Below are positions 17,536-26,913 of a DNA stretch of 64,000 nt, piece after piece. Each line of letters opens with the position of its first letter. The stretch's first letter is position 1. The notes beneath the pieces were generated by a model that searched no databases, was not told where the DNA came from, and was given only the letters and a program-made list of their open reading frames with translations. The translations under genes and the position numbers were made by a program. This DNA comes from Candidatus Omnitrophota bacterium. Its GTDB lineage: Bacteria; Omnitrophota; Gorgyraeia; Tantalellales; Tantalellaceae. The stretch is taken from the NCBI GenBank assembly GCA_014728045.1, contig WJMH01000018.1:47673-111672 (forward strand). Reading direction: 5' to 3'.

Positions 17536-19986
17536 ATGTACACGAGAAACGAAAAGATCATCCCGGTCCACATTGAAGAGGAGATGAAGGATTCGTACAT
17601 AAACTACGCGATGAGCGTCATCATCGGCAGGGCCCTTCCTGACGTGCGCGACGGGCTTAAGCCCGTGCACAGGCGCATACTGTACGCCATGAAGGACATG
17701 GGGATAACCTACAACCGGTCCTATAAAAAAAGCGCAAGAATAGTCGGTGAGGTCCTGGGTAAATACCACCCGCACGGGGACTCCGCCGTTTACGACGCGC
17801 TGGTGCGCATGGTGCAGGAATTCTCGCTTAGATATCCTCTTGTGAACGGCCAGGGGAACTTCGGGTCAATTGACGGTGACAGCCCCGCAGCGATGAGGTA
17901 CACCGAAGCGCGCCTGCAGCAGATAACCGAGTGGATACTCCGGGACATAGAAAAAGAGACGGTCGACTGGCGCCCGAATTTCGACGGGTCGCTGAACGAA
18001 CCGGAGGTCCTGCCTTCGGTTTTGCCGAACCTTCTTTTGAACGGGTCAAGTGGTATAGCCGTGGGGATGGCGACCAATATCCCCCCGCATAACCTTACGG
18101 AGATAGCCGACGCCATAATACATCTGATAGACAACCCCGCGTGCACTATAGATGACCTGGTAAAGATAGTTCACGGTCCGGATTTCCCCACGGGGGCGCT
18201 TATCTGCGGGAGGGACAGCATACTCAAGGCCTATCGCACCGGCAGGGGCTCGCTTACCCTTCACGCCAAGGCGCACGTCGAGCAGAAAAAAGGAGGCAAG
18301 GACAGCATAGTCGTAACCGAGATACCCTACCAGGTCAACAAGACCCGGCTCATAACTTCCATCGCCAGCCTCGTCAAGAACAAGAAGGTCGACGGGATAA
18401 CCGACATACGCGATGAGTCCGACAGGGACGGGATGAGGATAGTGATAGACCTCAGGCGCGGTCAGAACTCCGAAGTGGTGATGAACCAGCTCTACAAGCA
18501 CACCCAGATGAGGGATACTTTCGGGGTGATAATGCTGGCGATAGTCGACGGGCAGCCGCAGATACTCAACCTCAAGCAGATGCTTGAAGAGTTCGTCAAG
18601 CACCGCAGGGAGGTTATCATAAAACGCACCAAGTTCGACCTGGCAAAGGCCGAGGAGAGAGCGCACATACTGGAAGGGCTGAAAATAGCCATAAATAACC
18701 TGGATGAGGTGATTAAGCTCATCAAAAAATCCAAGAACCCCGAGACGGCCAAGACAGGGCTGATGAAAAAATTCAAGCTTTCCGAGAGGCAGGCCCTTGC
18801 GATACTCGCCATGCGCCTTCAGCAGCTGACGAACCTTGAGACCGAAAAGTTACAGAACGAGTATAAGGAACTGCTCAAGCTGATAGAGAAGCTCAAGGGG
18901 ATTCTCGAGAGCGAGAAGAAGATAATGGGCATCGTCAAGGACGAGACGATGGAGATCAGGGAAAAGTTCGGCGATTCCAGAAGAACAGAGATCACCGCAG
19001 CCGCCGAGGACATAGAGATAGAGGATCTTATCGCGGAGGAGGACATGGTGATAACCCTGAGCCACGCCGGCTACATCAAAAGGTACCCGGTGAGCGCCTA
19101 CAAGAAACAGCGGCGCGGCGGCAAGGGCGTAACCGGCGCGGAGACCAAGGAAGAGGATTTCGTCGAACACCTTTTCGTGGCATCCACCCACGATTACATG
19201 CTGATATTCACCAGTGAAGGGAAGCTGCACTGGCTCAAGGTGCACGAGATCCCCCAGGCAGGCAGAAGGACAAAAGGCAGGCCAATAGTTAACGTGCTGG
19301 GGATATCAAGTGAAGAGCAGATAACCTCGGTTGTCCCGGTTCGCGAATTCACCGAAGGCACTTATGTGGTGATGGCGACCGAGCAGGGCAAGATAAAGAA
19401 AACCGCCCTTGACGCTTTCAGTAACCCCCGCAAAGGCGGGATCATAGCTATAAAGCTGGGCAAGGGGGATAAGCTGATAGGCTCGATCCTTTCCAGCGGG
19501 CAGGATGAGATCTGCCTGGCGACGAGGCAGGGCAAGGCCATACGGTTCAGCGAAAAAGACATACGCCCCATGGGCAGGAGCGCGCAGGGGGTTAAAGGAA
19601 TTTCCCTCAAGAAAAAGGACAAAGTCGTGGGCATGGACAGGGTCGACCTTGAGGGGACCCTTCTTACGGTGACCGAGAAGGGCTTCGGCAAGAGGACAGA
19701 TTTTCAGGAATACCGCGTCCAGTCCCGCGGCGGAAGCGGCATAATAAATCTGAAGATCGTCGATAAGAACGGCCCCGTTGTCAATACCAAGAGCGTCAGG
19801 GAGGGTGACGAGATAATGCTGATCTCAAAGCAGGGCATGGTCGTCAGGGTAGCCGTCGACGGTATAAGTCAGATAGGCAGGGCCACGCAGGGAGTGAGGG
19901 TCATCAACCTCAAGTCCAGCGACAGGCTCACCTCGGTGGCCAGGGTCGTCGCCGAGGAGGAGGAAGACGCGATCGCCGAGGAATAG
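17536..19986 (+). CDS. gyrA: DNA gyrase subunit A
   Basis: The DNA-cleaving subunit. The 816 residues contain the active-site Tyr122 in RYTEARL and a wild-type quinolone region with Ser83 and Asp87 in [10 protein letters not shown]. The C-terminal beta-pinwheel (about 510-800) has repeated blades such as [13 protein letters not shown] and a GyrA box-like QRRGGKG near residue 520, which supports gyrase rather than topoisomerase IV. The tail is acidic ([10 protein letters not shown]). It lies 35 bases after gyrB with AGGAG in front. Confidence 0.96.
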   Translation: MYTRNEKIIPVHIEEEMKDSYINYAMSVIIGRALPDVRDGLKPVHRRILYAMKDMGITYNRSYKKSARIVGEVLGKYHPHGDSAVYDALVRMVQEFSLRYPLVNGQGNFGSIDGDSPAAMRYTEARLQQITEWILRDIEKETVDWRPNFDGSLNEPEVLPSVLPNLLLNGSSGIAVGMATNIPPHNLTEIADAIIHLIDNPACTIDDLVKIVHGPDFPTGALICGRDSILKAYRTGRGSLTLHAKAHVEQKKGGKDSIVVTEIPYQVNKTRLITSIASLVKNKKVDGITDIRDESDRDGMRIVIDLRRGQNSEVVMNQLYKHTQMRDTFGVIMLAIVDGQPQILNLKQMLEEFVKHRREVIIKRTKFDLAKAEERAHILEGLKIAINNLDEVIKLIKKSKNPETAKTGLMKKFKLSERQALAILAMRLQQLTNLETEKLQNEYKELLKLIEKLKGILESEKKIMGIVKDETMEIREKFGDSRRTEITAAAEDIEIEDLIAEEDMVITLSHAGYIKRYPVSAYKKQRRGGKGVTGAETKEEDFVEHLFVASTHDYMLIFTSEGKLHWLKVHEIPQAGRRTKGRPIVNVLGISSEEQITSVVPVREFTEGTYVVMATEQGKIKKTALDAFSNPRKGGIIAIKLGKGDKLIGSILSSGQDEICLATRQGKAIRFSEKDIRPMGRSAQGVKGISLKKKDKVVGMDRVDLEGTLLTVTEKGFGKRTDFQEYRVQSRGGSGIINLKIVDKNGPVVNTKSVREGDEIMLISKQGMVVRVAVDGISQIGRATQGVRVINLKSSDRLTSVARVVAEEEEDAIAEE

Positions 19987-20048
19987 CGAAAAAGAAAAAA
20001 CTATTGCAAAGCGGACTTGTATTTTGTAGAATAGTGCCTCTGTGAATT

Positions 20049-20076
20049 TTGCTTTTTTAAAAAGAGTGAGTATAAT
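20049..20076 (+). promoter_or_regulatory. Promoter of tRNA-Glu(TTC)
   Basis: TTGCTT, a 16-base spacer and a perfect TATAAT. The start point would be near 20083, 17 bases before the tRNA. Confidence 0.7.
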
Positions 20077-20099
20077 AATCAACAGAAGCGGAATTGAGT

Positions 20100-20177
20100 G
20101 TCCCCATCGTCTAGCCTGGTCTAGGACACCAGATTTTCATTCTGGCGACAGGGGTTCGAATCCCCTTGGGGATGCCA
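20100..20177 (+). tRNA. tRNA-Glu (anticodon TTC)
   Basis: A full cloverleaf with encoded CCA: acceptor GTCCCCA with TGGGGAT (G1-U72 wobble), anticodon stem CCAGA/TCTGG around TTTTCAT, and T-arm CAGGGGTTCGAATCCCCTT. Discriminator G is usual for Glu. The second Glu tRNA at 55491 has nearly the same body and the same G1-U72 pair. Confidence 0.96.
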
Positions 20178-20184
20178 ATTTAAA

Positions 20185-20235
20185 AGGAGAAAAGCCTTCC
20201 CTCTCCGCTTAGGGAGGGAGGCTTTCTCCTTTTTT
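20185..20235 (+). terminator. Intrinsic terminator after tRNA-Glu
   Basis: A long imperfect stem, AGGAGAAAGCC-type arms with CCCTC/GGGAGGG at the top, followed by five T after CTCC. It ends 17 bases before the next gene, so that gene depends on read-through or on a promoter that I cannot see. Confidence 0.8.
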
Positions 20236-20252
20236 CGTTTTTAAAGGATATC

Positions 20253-20783
20253 ATGGACATAGAACAACTTTGGGAAAAGGCCCAGGAAAAGACCGAAGTG
20301 ATAAGAGGAAGGGCGAAGGGTCTTCTTACCTTCGAGCAGACCAGGGTGCCGTATATTTTCCTCGCCGAATCTGCCGTTAACCCGGGCAGCACCGTGGTCA
20401 GACAGGGCGAGATCCTCGTCGAAAAACCCATGATTGTGCTGCCGGAGAACCTGCCGCAGTTCGAGGGGTTCGATTTCGAGGAAGACCTTGACGTTGATAT
20501 GGACGCGGTGCAGATGTTCTTCTTCATGCGCGGGCTCAGACTGCCCTCCCTTAAATACAACAATACCCTCCAGGAGCTTGACCTGGAAGAAGCCTCTCTC
20601 TCGAAGACCATCGAGAGTTATAAAAAGAAGCTGGAGAAGCAAGAGAACGTGAAGACCGCGCTTATCGTGGGGCCGGAGGATTGCTGGCAGTTCTCCGTGC
20701 TGCTTTATATGGGCGCACTCATAGGCCGTTGCGCGAAAGCGGATATCATCAACCTTATGGACAGGCTTAACAGGGACGACTGA
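20253..20783 (+). CDS. Conserved-looking protein of unknown function (176 aa)
   Basis: I do not recognise a family. The protein is soluble and acidic. It begins MDIEQLWEKAQEKTEVIRGR and then has short beta-like segments (VPYIFLAES, TVVRQGEILVEKPMIVLP). An Asp/Glu-rich stretch FDFEEDLDVDMDAVQMFF follows near residue 75, then a charged helix or coiled coil (about 105-130). It ends with a hydrophobic segment containing two Cys (EDCWQFSVLLYMGALIGRCAKAD). It lies alone between the tRNA terminator and glmS. Codon use is like its neighbours, so it looks native. Confidence 0.7.
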   Translation: MDIEQLWEKAQEKTEVIRGRAKGLLTFEQTRVPYIFLAESAVNPGSTVVRQGEILVEKPMIVLPENLPQFEGFDFEEDLDVDMDAVQMFFFMRGLRLPSLKYNNTLQELDLEEASLSKTIESYKKKLEKQENVKTALIVGPEDCWQFSVLLYMGALIGRCAKADIINLMDRLNRDD

Positions 20784-20826
20784 TCCGCCTTCCGCTACGA
20801 CTCTGTCAAAGAAAGGTACGCAAACT

Positions 20827-22683
20827 ATGTGCGGGATCATAGGTTACACGGGCGAACGTGACGCGACAAAAGTGATTCTCAACGGGCTCGCCCGCATGGA
20901 GTACAGGGGATATGATTCGGCCGGGGTAGCGGTGCTCGAAGGGCAGGAGCTTAACGTCAGGAAAAAGCAGGGCAAGCTGCGCGTCCTGACCGAGGAGCTC
21001 AAGAAGCACCCCATAAAAGGGCACGCCGGAGTGGGCCACACGCGGTGGGCCACGCACGGGGTGCCGAACGACGTGAACGCCCACCCGCATATCGACCCGA
21101 AAGAGAACCTCGCCGTAGTGCATAACGGCATCATCGAGAACTACCAGTCCCTCAAAAAAGCCCTCAGCAAAAAAGGGTACGAGTTCGTCTCCGACACCGA
21201 CAGCGAGGTGATAGCGCATCTGGTGGCGGACCTTTACAGGGGAGACCTCTGTGAGGCGGTAAAAGAGGCGACCAAGAAGCTCAAGGGATCCTACGCGATA
21301 GCGGTGGTACATAAAGGCGAACCCGGGAGGCTGGTGGGGGCCCGCAGGGACAGCCCCCTGATACTGGGCGCGGGAAAAGGCGAGAACTTCATTGCCAGCG
21401 ATATCCCCGCGGTCCTGGACCACACCAAGAACATCGTTTTTCTCGAGAACAACGAAACGGTGGACCTTTACAGGGACAGTTATACCATTTACGGGGCGAA
21501 AGGGAAAAAGCTCCAGCGCCGGGCTACACAGGTCAAATGGGACATATCCCAGGCGGAGAAGGGCGGTTACAAGCATTTCATGATGAAAGAGATCTGCGAA
21601 CAGCCCGAGGTGCTCAGGTCCATACTCAAGGAAAGGATAATAGGGGACGAGGTGGTCTTCGAGGAACTGGCCATCGCCAAAAACGAACTCAGGAAAATAA
21701 AAAAGATCGCGATAGTCGCCTGCGGCACGGCTTACCACGCGGGGATGACCGGTAAATACATAATCGAAGGATGCGCCAAAGTGCCCGTATGGGTAGACAC
21801 ATCAAGCGAGTTCAGGTACCGGGACCCTCTGGTGGACAAGGACACCCTGGTCATTGTCATATCGCAGTCGGGTGAGACAGCGGACACGCTCGCAGCACTC
21901 AGGCAGGCACAGAAAAAAGGCGCCAGGGTGCTCGCGATCTGCAACGTCCTCGGCAGCTCCATAGCACGCGAGTCCGACGGGGTGATCTACACGCACGCTG
22001 GGCCCGAGATAGCGGTGGCCTCCACCAAGGCGTATACAGCACAGCTTGCTGTTCTGTATCTTTTCACCGCCTATCTTGCGAAAATAAAGAAAAAGGACGC
22101 TCGGGGGAACGGCTCTTTTCTCAGAAGGCTTAAAAAAGTGCCCGCCATGACAGAGCGCGTTCTCGAGCACTACCATAACAGCAGGAACAAGATCGCCAAG
22201 TACGCGGCGGATTTTCACGAATATTATCTGGCGAGGAACAACAAAAGCTGTTTTCTGTACCTGGCGAGGAACATCAACTATCCCAACGCGCTTGAAGGGG
22301 CCCTCAAGCTGAAGGAGATCTCCTACATAAGCGCGGAAGGCTATCCTGCCGGGGAGATGAAACACGGCCCCATCGCACTTATCGATGAGAACCCGTGGGT
22401 CGTTTGTATAGCGCCCAGGTCGGAGACCTACGAAAAGATGCTTTCCAACATTCAGGAGATAAAAGCAAGGGGAGGACTCGTCCTCGCCATTGTCACCGAA
22501 GGCGACAGGCAACTCGACCGGGGGAACGTTGATTACATTATCGACATACCGCAGGTGGATGAGGTCTTCTCTCCCGTGCTGGTCGTTATCCCGCTGCAGC
22601 TTCTTGCGTATCATGTCGCAGAAGAATTCGGTTATGATATAGACCAGCCCCGCAATCTTGCCAAGTCGGTTACGGTGGAGTGA
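20827..22683 (+). CDS. glmS: Glutamine--fructose-6-phosphate aminotransferase (isomerizing)
   Basis: Makes glucosamine-6-phosphate for peptidoglycan and lipopolysaccharide. The 618-residue protein has the Ntn glutaminase domain with the catalytic Cys directly after Met (MCGIIGYTG), GHTRWATHG and HNGIIENY. Two SIS isomerase domains follow, with CGTAYHAG, SQSGETADTLAALR and PAGEMKHGPIAL, and the C-terminal QPRNLAKSVTVE is the usual ending. No glmS ribozyme is apparent in the 43 bases upstream. Confidence 0.97.
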   Translation: MCGIIGYTGERDATKVILNGLARMEYRGYDSAGVAVLEGQELNVRKKQGKLRVLTEELKKHPIKGHAGVGHTRWATHGVPNDVNAHPHIDPKENLAVVHNGIIENYQSLKKALSKKGYEFVSDTDSEVIAHLVADLYRGDLCEAVKEATKKLKGSYAIAVVHKGEPGRLVGARRDSPLILGAGKGENFIASDIPAVLDHTKNIVFLENNETVDLYRDSYTIYGAKGKKLQRRATQVKWDISQAEKGGYKHFMMKEICEQPEVLRSILKERIIGDEVVFEELAIAKNELRKIKKIAIVACGTAYHAGMTGKYIIEGCAKVPVWVDTSSEFRYRDPLVDKDTLVIVISQSGETADTLAALRQAQKKGARVLAICNVLGSSIARESDGVIYTHAGPEIAVASTKAYTAQLAVLYLFTAYLAKIKKKDARGNGSFLRRLKKVPAMTERVLEHYHNSRNKIAKYAADFHEYYLARNNKSCFLYLARNINYPNALEGALKLKEISYISAEGYPAGEMKHGPIALIDENPWVVCIAPRSETYEKMLSNIQEIKARGGLVLAIVTEGDRQLDRGNVDYIIDIPQVDEVFSPVLVVIPLQLLAYHVAEEFGYDIDQPRNLAKSVTVE

Positions 22684-22716
22684 TCTGGCCCCGCGAGGGC
22701 GTTTACTTGATCAATC

Positions 22717-23382
22717 ATGGAATCCGGGACACTTTACATAGTGAGCACCCCAATAGGCAACCTCGAAGACCTCTCCTTCAGGGCGAAGCGGGTGCTTTCC
22801 GAGGTCGATCTGATAGCCGCGGAGGATACCCGCAAAACGGGGATACTGCTGGGGACTTACGAGATAGGCACTCGGGCCACGAGCTTTCATTCCCACAACG
22901 CGGCAAGAAAGACCCCGCAGCTGGTTGGGAAACTTCTTGAGGGAAAGAGCGTCGCCCTGGTATCAGATTCGGGAACGCCCGGTATCTCGGACCCGGGTAC
23001 CGCGCTCATAGCAGCGTGCATCGATGTAAAAATACCGGTAACGGCAGTTCCCGGGCCGGCGGCTTTTGTAACGGCGCTGGTCCTTTCGGGAAAGCCGACG
23101 AACAAATTCGTTTTCGAAGGCTTTTTGTCCAATAAATCGGCAAAGAGGCGCAAACAGCTTGATGCGCTCAAGAACGAGAAGAGGACCGTCATTGTTTACG
23201 AGTCGCCGCACAGACTGAAGAGGTTCCTTGAGGATTTTCTGGAAGTGGCCGGGGACAGGCAGATAGTCCTGGCCAGGGAACTGACCAAAAAGTTCGAAGA
23301 GGTAAGAAGAGAGAAGGCCAGCGAACAGCTCCGGCATTACACGGAAAACAAGCCGAGAGGGGAGTTCATAGTTCTCTTTTAG
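22717..23382 (+). CDS. rsmI: 16S rRNA 2'-O-methyltransferase RsmI
   Basis: Methylates the ribose of C1402 in 16S rRNA with SAM. The 221 residues contain the N-terminal signature LYIVSTPIGNLEDLSFRA, the family box AEDTRKTG, the SAM loop SDSGTPGISDPG and VPGPAAFVTAL, and YESPHRL near residue 165. At 221 residues it is shorter than the 270-290 typical of RsmI. It ends right after GEFIVLF, so the small C-terminal HTH-like domain is absent. It lies 33 bases after glmS. Confidence 0.93.
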   Translation: MESGTLYIVSTPIGNLEDLSFRAKRVLSEVDLIAAEDTRKTGILLGTYEIGTRATSFHSHNAARKTPQLVGKLLEGKSVALVSDSGTPGISDPGTALIAACIDVKIPVTAVPGPAAFVTALVLSGKPTNKFVFEGFLSNKSAKRRKQLDALKNEKRTVIVYESPHRLKRFLEDFLEVAGDRQIVLARELTKKFEEVRREKASEQLRHYTENKPRGEFIVLF

Positions 23383-23412
23383 GCGGGAGCAAGCCGTAAG
23401 TGCGTGCAGCGC

Positions 23413-23440
23413 TTGACTTTTTGGCGCGAGTTGTTAAAAT
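23413..23440 (+). promoter_or_regulatory. Promoter upstream of ndk
   Basis: TTGACT, a 16-base spacer and TAAAAT, about 55 bases before the ndk start. It would start the ndk-yicC-gmk-rpoZ-coaC-coaB-pilin run. Confidence 0.7.
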
Positions 23441-23494
23441 ATTCTTTCAGCTACTAATAATATACGGCTGGATAGCATCATAACGGGAGGCAAA

Positions 23495-23992
23495 ATGCTT
23501 GAACAGACGCTGGTCCTTATTAAACCCGACGGGCTTAAAAAATCCCTGACGGGCAATATACTTACCAGACTTTCGGAGACAAAGCTTGATATAGTCGGCG
23601 CGAAAATAGTCAGGGTATCGCGCGAGCTTGCGGAGGAACATTATCAGGGGCTCCGGGACAAACCGTTTTTCGAGGACCTTCTCAAATACATCATGGGAGA
23701 ATACCATAAGAAAAAAGTGATGGCGCTGGTATACTGGGGGGAGGGCGCTATCGGCAAGGTCAGGGAGCTTTGCGGCAAGACCAATCCCGAGGAAGCCGAT
23801 TCGGTCTCGATCAGGGGCGCCTACGGCAGGATAACCACCGCGGGGGTATATGAGAACGTCATACACGCTTCGGCGGATCTTGAGGACGCGGAAAGGGAGA
23901 TAAAACTGTGGTTTCAGCCGGACGAGATCATAGTCGACATATACCCGGTGACCGAGACGGAAGAAAAGCTGAAAATCAACAGGTGGGCTTGA
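23495..23992 (+). CDS. ndk: Nucleoside diphosphate kinase
   Basis: Exchanges the terminal phosphate among NTPs. The N-terminus TLVLIKPDGLKKSLTG and the catalytic His in NVIHASADLEDAEREI near residue 125 are clear. The 165 residues exceed the usual 135-150: about 15 residues are added around residues 70-110 (YWGEGAIGKVRELCGKTNPEEA is near the normal position), and a C-terminal tail (TETEEKLKINRWA) extends past the core. GGGAGG precedes the ATG. Confidence 0.94.
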   Translation: MLEQTLVLIKPDGLKKSLTGNILTRLSETKLDIVGAKIVRVSRELAEEHYQGLRDKPFFEDLLKYIMGEYHKKKVMALVYWGEGAIGKVRELCGKTNPEEADSVSIRGAYGRITTAGVYENVIHASADLEDAEREIKLWFQPDEIIVDIYPVTETEEKLKINRWA

Positions 23993-24016
23993 GGGCCCGA
24001 AAAGGATGATGCGGAC

Positions 24017-24904
24017 ATGATCAGATCCATGACGGGATTCGGCAAGAGCAGCAAGAAGACGCCCTACGGGGAGATAACGGCCGAGATAAAAACCTTGAAC
24101 CACAAGAGTCTCAGCATAACGTGCAACCCCATGAACGGGTTTTTCCTTTTGGAGGAGAAAGCAAGAAAGGTCCTTGAGAAAAAGATATGCCGGGGGAAAG
24201 TATTCGTCAGGATAACCAGGGAGAACATTCCCGGACAGAAGAGCCTGCAGAAGATCCAGGTCAACGAAAAGATAGCTCGCGAATATGTAAGGAAGATCAA
24301 AAAGGCGCAGAAAGATATAGCTGTCAAAGGCGAGCTGGAGATAAGGGACCTGCTCTCTTTCCCCGGGGTCGTGGAAACAGGCACGCACCATAACGAGGAG
24401 ACCAAACTCTGGCCGCACATACGCGAGGTTCTGGAAAAGGCGCTTGATAAGCTTGTCGACTTTCGCGATAAAGAAGGCGCGCAGCTTGCCAGGGATTTCA
24501 AGTCGCGCCTTGGCAAGATCCGCAGGAACATGCGCCGGATAAAAAAACACGAGAAAAAAAGCGTTGCCGATTTCCGCAAAAAGCTCAAGGACGCCATCAA
24601 GGACCTGGAAGCGGAACAGATGCTTGACAGAGAAAGGGTCGAGAACGAGGTCGCCGCCTTCGCCAAGAACTGCGACATAACCGAGGAGGTCACCCGCATG
24701 GAGGGCCACCTCGACGGATACGAGGACCTTTTGAAGAGCCCGGAGCACGATGTCGGGAAGAAGCTGGATTTCATAGCCCAGGAAATGCAGAGGGAAGCCA
24801 ATACCATAGGCGCCAAGTCGAGCAGCTTCAAGATATCCAAATCCGTTATCGAGGTTAAAAGCGAGATCGAAAAGATGCGAGAACAGATAAGGAACGTGGA
24901 ATAA
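24017..24904 (+). CDS. YicC family protein (putative endoribonuclease)
   Basis: The 295 residues start MIRSMTGFGKSS, the universal YicC opening, and end with the DUF1732 region containing KKLDFIAQEMQREANTIGAK and VIEVKSEIEKMREQIRNVE. The middle is a charged helical segment. E. coli YicC is reported as an endoribonuclease. The gene sits directly upstream of gmk (five bases), the arrangement found in most bacteria. An alternative role in stationary-phase growth comes only from older genetics. Confidence 0.92.
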   Translation: MIRSMTGFGKSSKKTPYGEITAEIKTLNHKSLSITCNPMNGFFLLEEKARKVLEKKICRGKVFVRITRENIPGQKSLQKIQVNEKIAREYVRKIKKAQKDIAVKGELEIRDLLSFPGVVETGTHHNEETKLWPHIREVLEKALDKLVDFRDKEGAQLARDFKSRLGKIRRNMRRIKKHEKKSVADFRKKLKDAIKDLEAEQMLDRERVENEVAAFAKNCDITEEVTRMEGHLDGYEDLLKSPEHDVGKKLDFIAQEMQREANTIGAKSSSFKISKSVIEVKSEIEKMREQIRNVE

Positions 24905-24909
24905 TTCTG

Positions 24910-25482
24910 ATGGCCAGGGAACCGCTAATAATAATAGTTTCAGCCCCTTCGGGCAGCGGCAAGACAACCCTGGTTGACCGCCTCCTGGAAAGGACAGAAG
25001 GCATAAAAAGATCGGTCTCCTGCACGACAAGACCGCCCAGAGAAGGAGAGAAGGACGGGGAAGATTATTTTTTCCTGTCCGAAGAAGAGTTCGAAAAAAG
25101 CATCGAGGAGGGCCGGATGCTCGAGTGGGAGAAGAACTTCAAGCATTATTACGGCACTCCCAAGGCGCAGGTAGAGGAGGCGGTCCGAAAGGGAGAGGAC
25201 ATCATCCTCAGCATCGACGTCAAGGGCGCAAAGGCCGTTAAAAGACTTTATCCCGGGAGTCTGAGCATTTTCATCATGCCTCCGTCGATGAAAGAGCTGC
25301 GCGAAAGGCTTTTGAACAGGAAGACCGAAGAAGAAGAACAGATTTCAATGAGACTTAACCAGTCGGAAGAAGAGATAAAGGCCGCGGACGAGTACGATTA
25401 TCTTGTGGTCAACGATGACCTGGAAAAAGCGGTGGGGGAACTGAGGCAGATAATAGAAACCGCCCGGGAGCGGGCGACTTAA
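24910..25482 (+). CDS. gmk: Guanylate kinase
   Basis: Phosphorylates GMP to GDP. The 190-residue protein has the P-loop SAPSGSGKTTLVDRLL at residues 10-25, the GMP-binding segments SCTTRPPREGEKDGEDYFF and EWEKNFKHYYGTP, and the lid region LRERLLNRKTEEEEQI. The length and spacing are standard. Confidence 0.96.
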   Translation: MAREPLIIIVSAPSGSGKTTLVDRLLERTEGIKRSVSCTTRPPREGEKDGEDYFFLSEEEFEKSIEEGRMLEWEKNFKHYYGTPKAQVEEAVRKGEDIILSIDVKGAKAVKRLYPGSLSIFIMPPSMKELRERLLNRKTEEEEQISMRLNQSEEEIKAADEYDYLVVNDDLEKAVGELRQIIETARERAT

Positions 25483-25497
25483 AAAGGAAAAGGTGAA

Positions 25498-25704
25498 ATG
25501 TACATATCAAGGGACAAGCTTATGAACGAAGTAGGAAGCGTATACAAACTGTGCAATCTTGCCGCTATGAGAGCGATGGAACTCAACGTGGGCATGAAAA
25601 AACTGGTGGAAGCCAATCCCAAGGAAAAGGTGACAACGGTCGCTATCCGCGAGATAGCCGAGGGAAAAGTCAAGATAAAACCCTTCGAGGGGAAAGAGAA
25701 ATGA
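25498..25704 (+). CDS. rpoZ: RNA polymerase omega subunit
   Basis: A 68-residue small subunit that assists RNA polymerase assembly. The N-terminal helix SVYKLCNLAAMRAMEL replaces the usual SRYxLVxxAAKRARQL motif, and TVAIREIAEGKV matches the TxALxEIAxGKI signature. The position between gmk and coaBC is the conserved one and makes the call firm despite divergence. The stop overlaps the coaC start (ATGA). Confidence 0.88.
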   Translation: MYISRDKLMNEVGSVYKLCNLAAMRAMELNVGMKKLVEANPKEKVTTVAIREIAEGKVKIKPFEGKEK

Positions 25705-26240
25705 AGAAGAACATCCTGCTCGGTGTCACAGCCAGCATAGCCGCGTACAAGGCCTGCGAGATCATCGGCCTTCTGCGGAAGAAGGGTTACGGCGTCCGGT
25801 GCGTCATGTCGCCCGACGCAGAGAAGTTCGTGACGGAGCTTACCCTGGAGACACTTACCCGGCAGAAGGTCGTAACGGGTCTTTTCCGCGGGACAGGAGG
25901 GATGAACCCGGTGCATATCTCGCTGGCCGAAGAGGCCGACCTGATCCTCATAGCGCCGGCAACGGCGGATATCATAGGGAAGATAGCCTCGGGAATAGTC
26001 GATGACGCACTTACCTGCACAGTATGCGCATCGGACGGGCCGGTGCTTTTCGCCCCGGCGATGAACGACAAAATGTTCGCCAACCCCATCGTGCAGGGGA
26101 ACATTGAATCTCTCCGCGGGTACGGCTATCACTTCGTGGGACCTGCCGAAGGGCGCCTCGCCTGCGACAAACAGGGCAAAGGACATCTTGCTCCCCTGGA
26201 GAAGGTCGTCGAGAAAGCGGAACAATTACTTTCCAAATAG
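25701..26240 (+). CDS. coaC: Phosphopantothenoylcysteine decarboxylase
   Basis: Decarboxylates 4'-phosphopantothenoylcysteine with FMN in coenzyme A synthesis. The 179 residues are a complete HFCD flavoprotein: LLGVTASIAAYKACEII, the catalytic His in PVHISLAEEADLILIAPATA, the substrate motif APAMNDKM, and the flexible Cys loop GRLACDKQGKGHL. The start is the ATG overlapping the rpoZ stop; the frame is open further upstream inside rpoZ. In most bacteria this domain is fused to CoaB; here it ends with its own stop 13 bases before coaB. Confidence 0.93.
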   Translation: MKKNILLGVTASIAAYKACEIIGLLRKKGYGVRCVMSPDAEKFVTELTLETLTRQKVVTGLFRGTGGMNPVHISLAEEADLILIAPATADIIGKIASGIVDDALTCTVCASDGPVLFAPAMNDKMFANPIVQGNIESLRGYGYHFVGPAEGRLACDKQGKGHLAPLEKVVEKAEQLLSK

Positions 26241-26253
26241 CCGGGAGCATGCG

Positions 26254-26913
26254 GTGCACGCAGAGACGAAAGAACCCCTTAAAATACTGATCACCGCCGG
26301 GTCGACGGTAGAGCCGATAGACCCGGTTCGGTATATCTCAAATCGTTCCACGGGAGCGGCCGGGTACAGCCTGGCAAGAGCGGCCGTTAAAAGGGGCTGG
26401 CGGGTTTGCCTTATAACGGGACCGGCAGGGATGGACGCGCCGGAAGGAGCCGAACTGGTCCGCATTGAGACCGCCGAACAGATGAAGGATGAGGTCCTGG
26501 CAAGGGCGGGGGAAGCCGATTGCCTTATAATGGCCGCGGCGGTTTGTGACTTCCGGCCCGAGAGGGCGGCCAGGGAAAAGATAAAAAAGACGCAAGGCCG
26601 CCTCAAGCTGGAACTGGTAAAGACGCCGGATATTCTCAGCTGCGTGGATGAACGGCCCGGGTTCATTAAAGTAGGTTTCGCTTTGGAGACAGAGAAGACC
26701 GCCGAGAACGCGCGGGGGAAACTCACCGCCAAGGGCCTGGACATGGTGATCGCCAATACCGCCGGCGGGGGGAAAGATCCCTTCGGAGAGGGCCGGGGCA
26801 GAAAGTTCGATTATATCATTATCGGCAAGGACCTTGAAGGGGCCGAGCTGAAGGCTGTGACAAAGGAAAAAATGGCCGAAGAGGTGCTTGACAGGGTGCA
26901 GGGGCTTATATGA
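26254..26913 (+). CDS. coaB: Phosphopantothenate--cysteine ligase
   Basis: Joins phosphopantothenate and cysteine, normally with CTP, before CoaC acts. The 219 residues show LKILITAGSTVEPIDPVRYISN, STGAAGYSLARAAVKRGW, the catalytic Asn-type region MAAAVCDFRP, ELVKTPDIL and VIANTAGGGKDPFGEG. The best start is GTG at 26254, with GGAG six bases upstream. The frame extends back into coaC, but the family begins here. The frame differs from coaC, so this is a separate gene, not a fusion. Confidence 0.92.
   Translation: MHAETKEPLKILITAGSTVEPIDPVRYISNRSTGAAGYSLARAAVKRGWRVCLITGPAGMDAPEGAELVRIETAEQMKDEVLARAGEADCLIMAAAVCDFRPERAAREKIKKTQGRLKLELVKTPDILSCVDERPGFIKVGFALETEKTAENARGKLTAKGLDMVIANTAGGGKDPFGEGRGRKFDYIIIGKDLEGAELKAVTKEKMAEEVLDRVQGLI

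Noticed and set aside
20784..20826. glmS ribozyme
   Set aside because: Only 43 bases separate the genes, and no pseudoknot core is present.
23447..25030. A 527-codon minus-strand frame opposite ndk, yicC and gmk
   Set aside because: It is the antisense shadow of three clear genes, has no ribosome site and no recognisable motif.
26104..26253. Upstream extension of coaB inside coaC
   Set aside because: The family starts at the GTG at 26254 with a good ribosome site; the extension lies in another frame of coaC.
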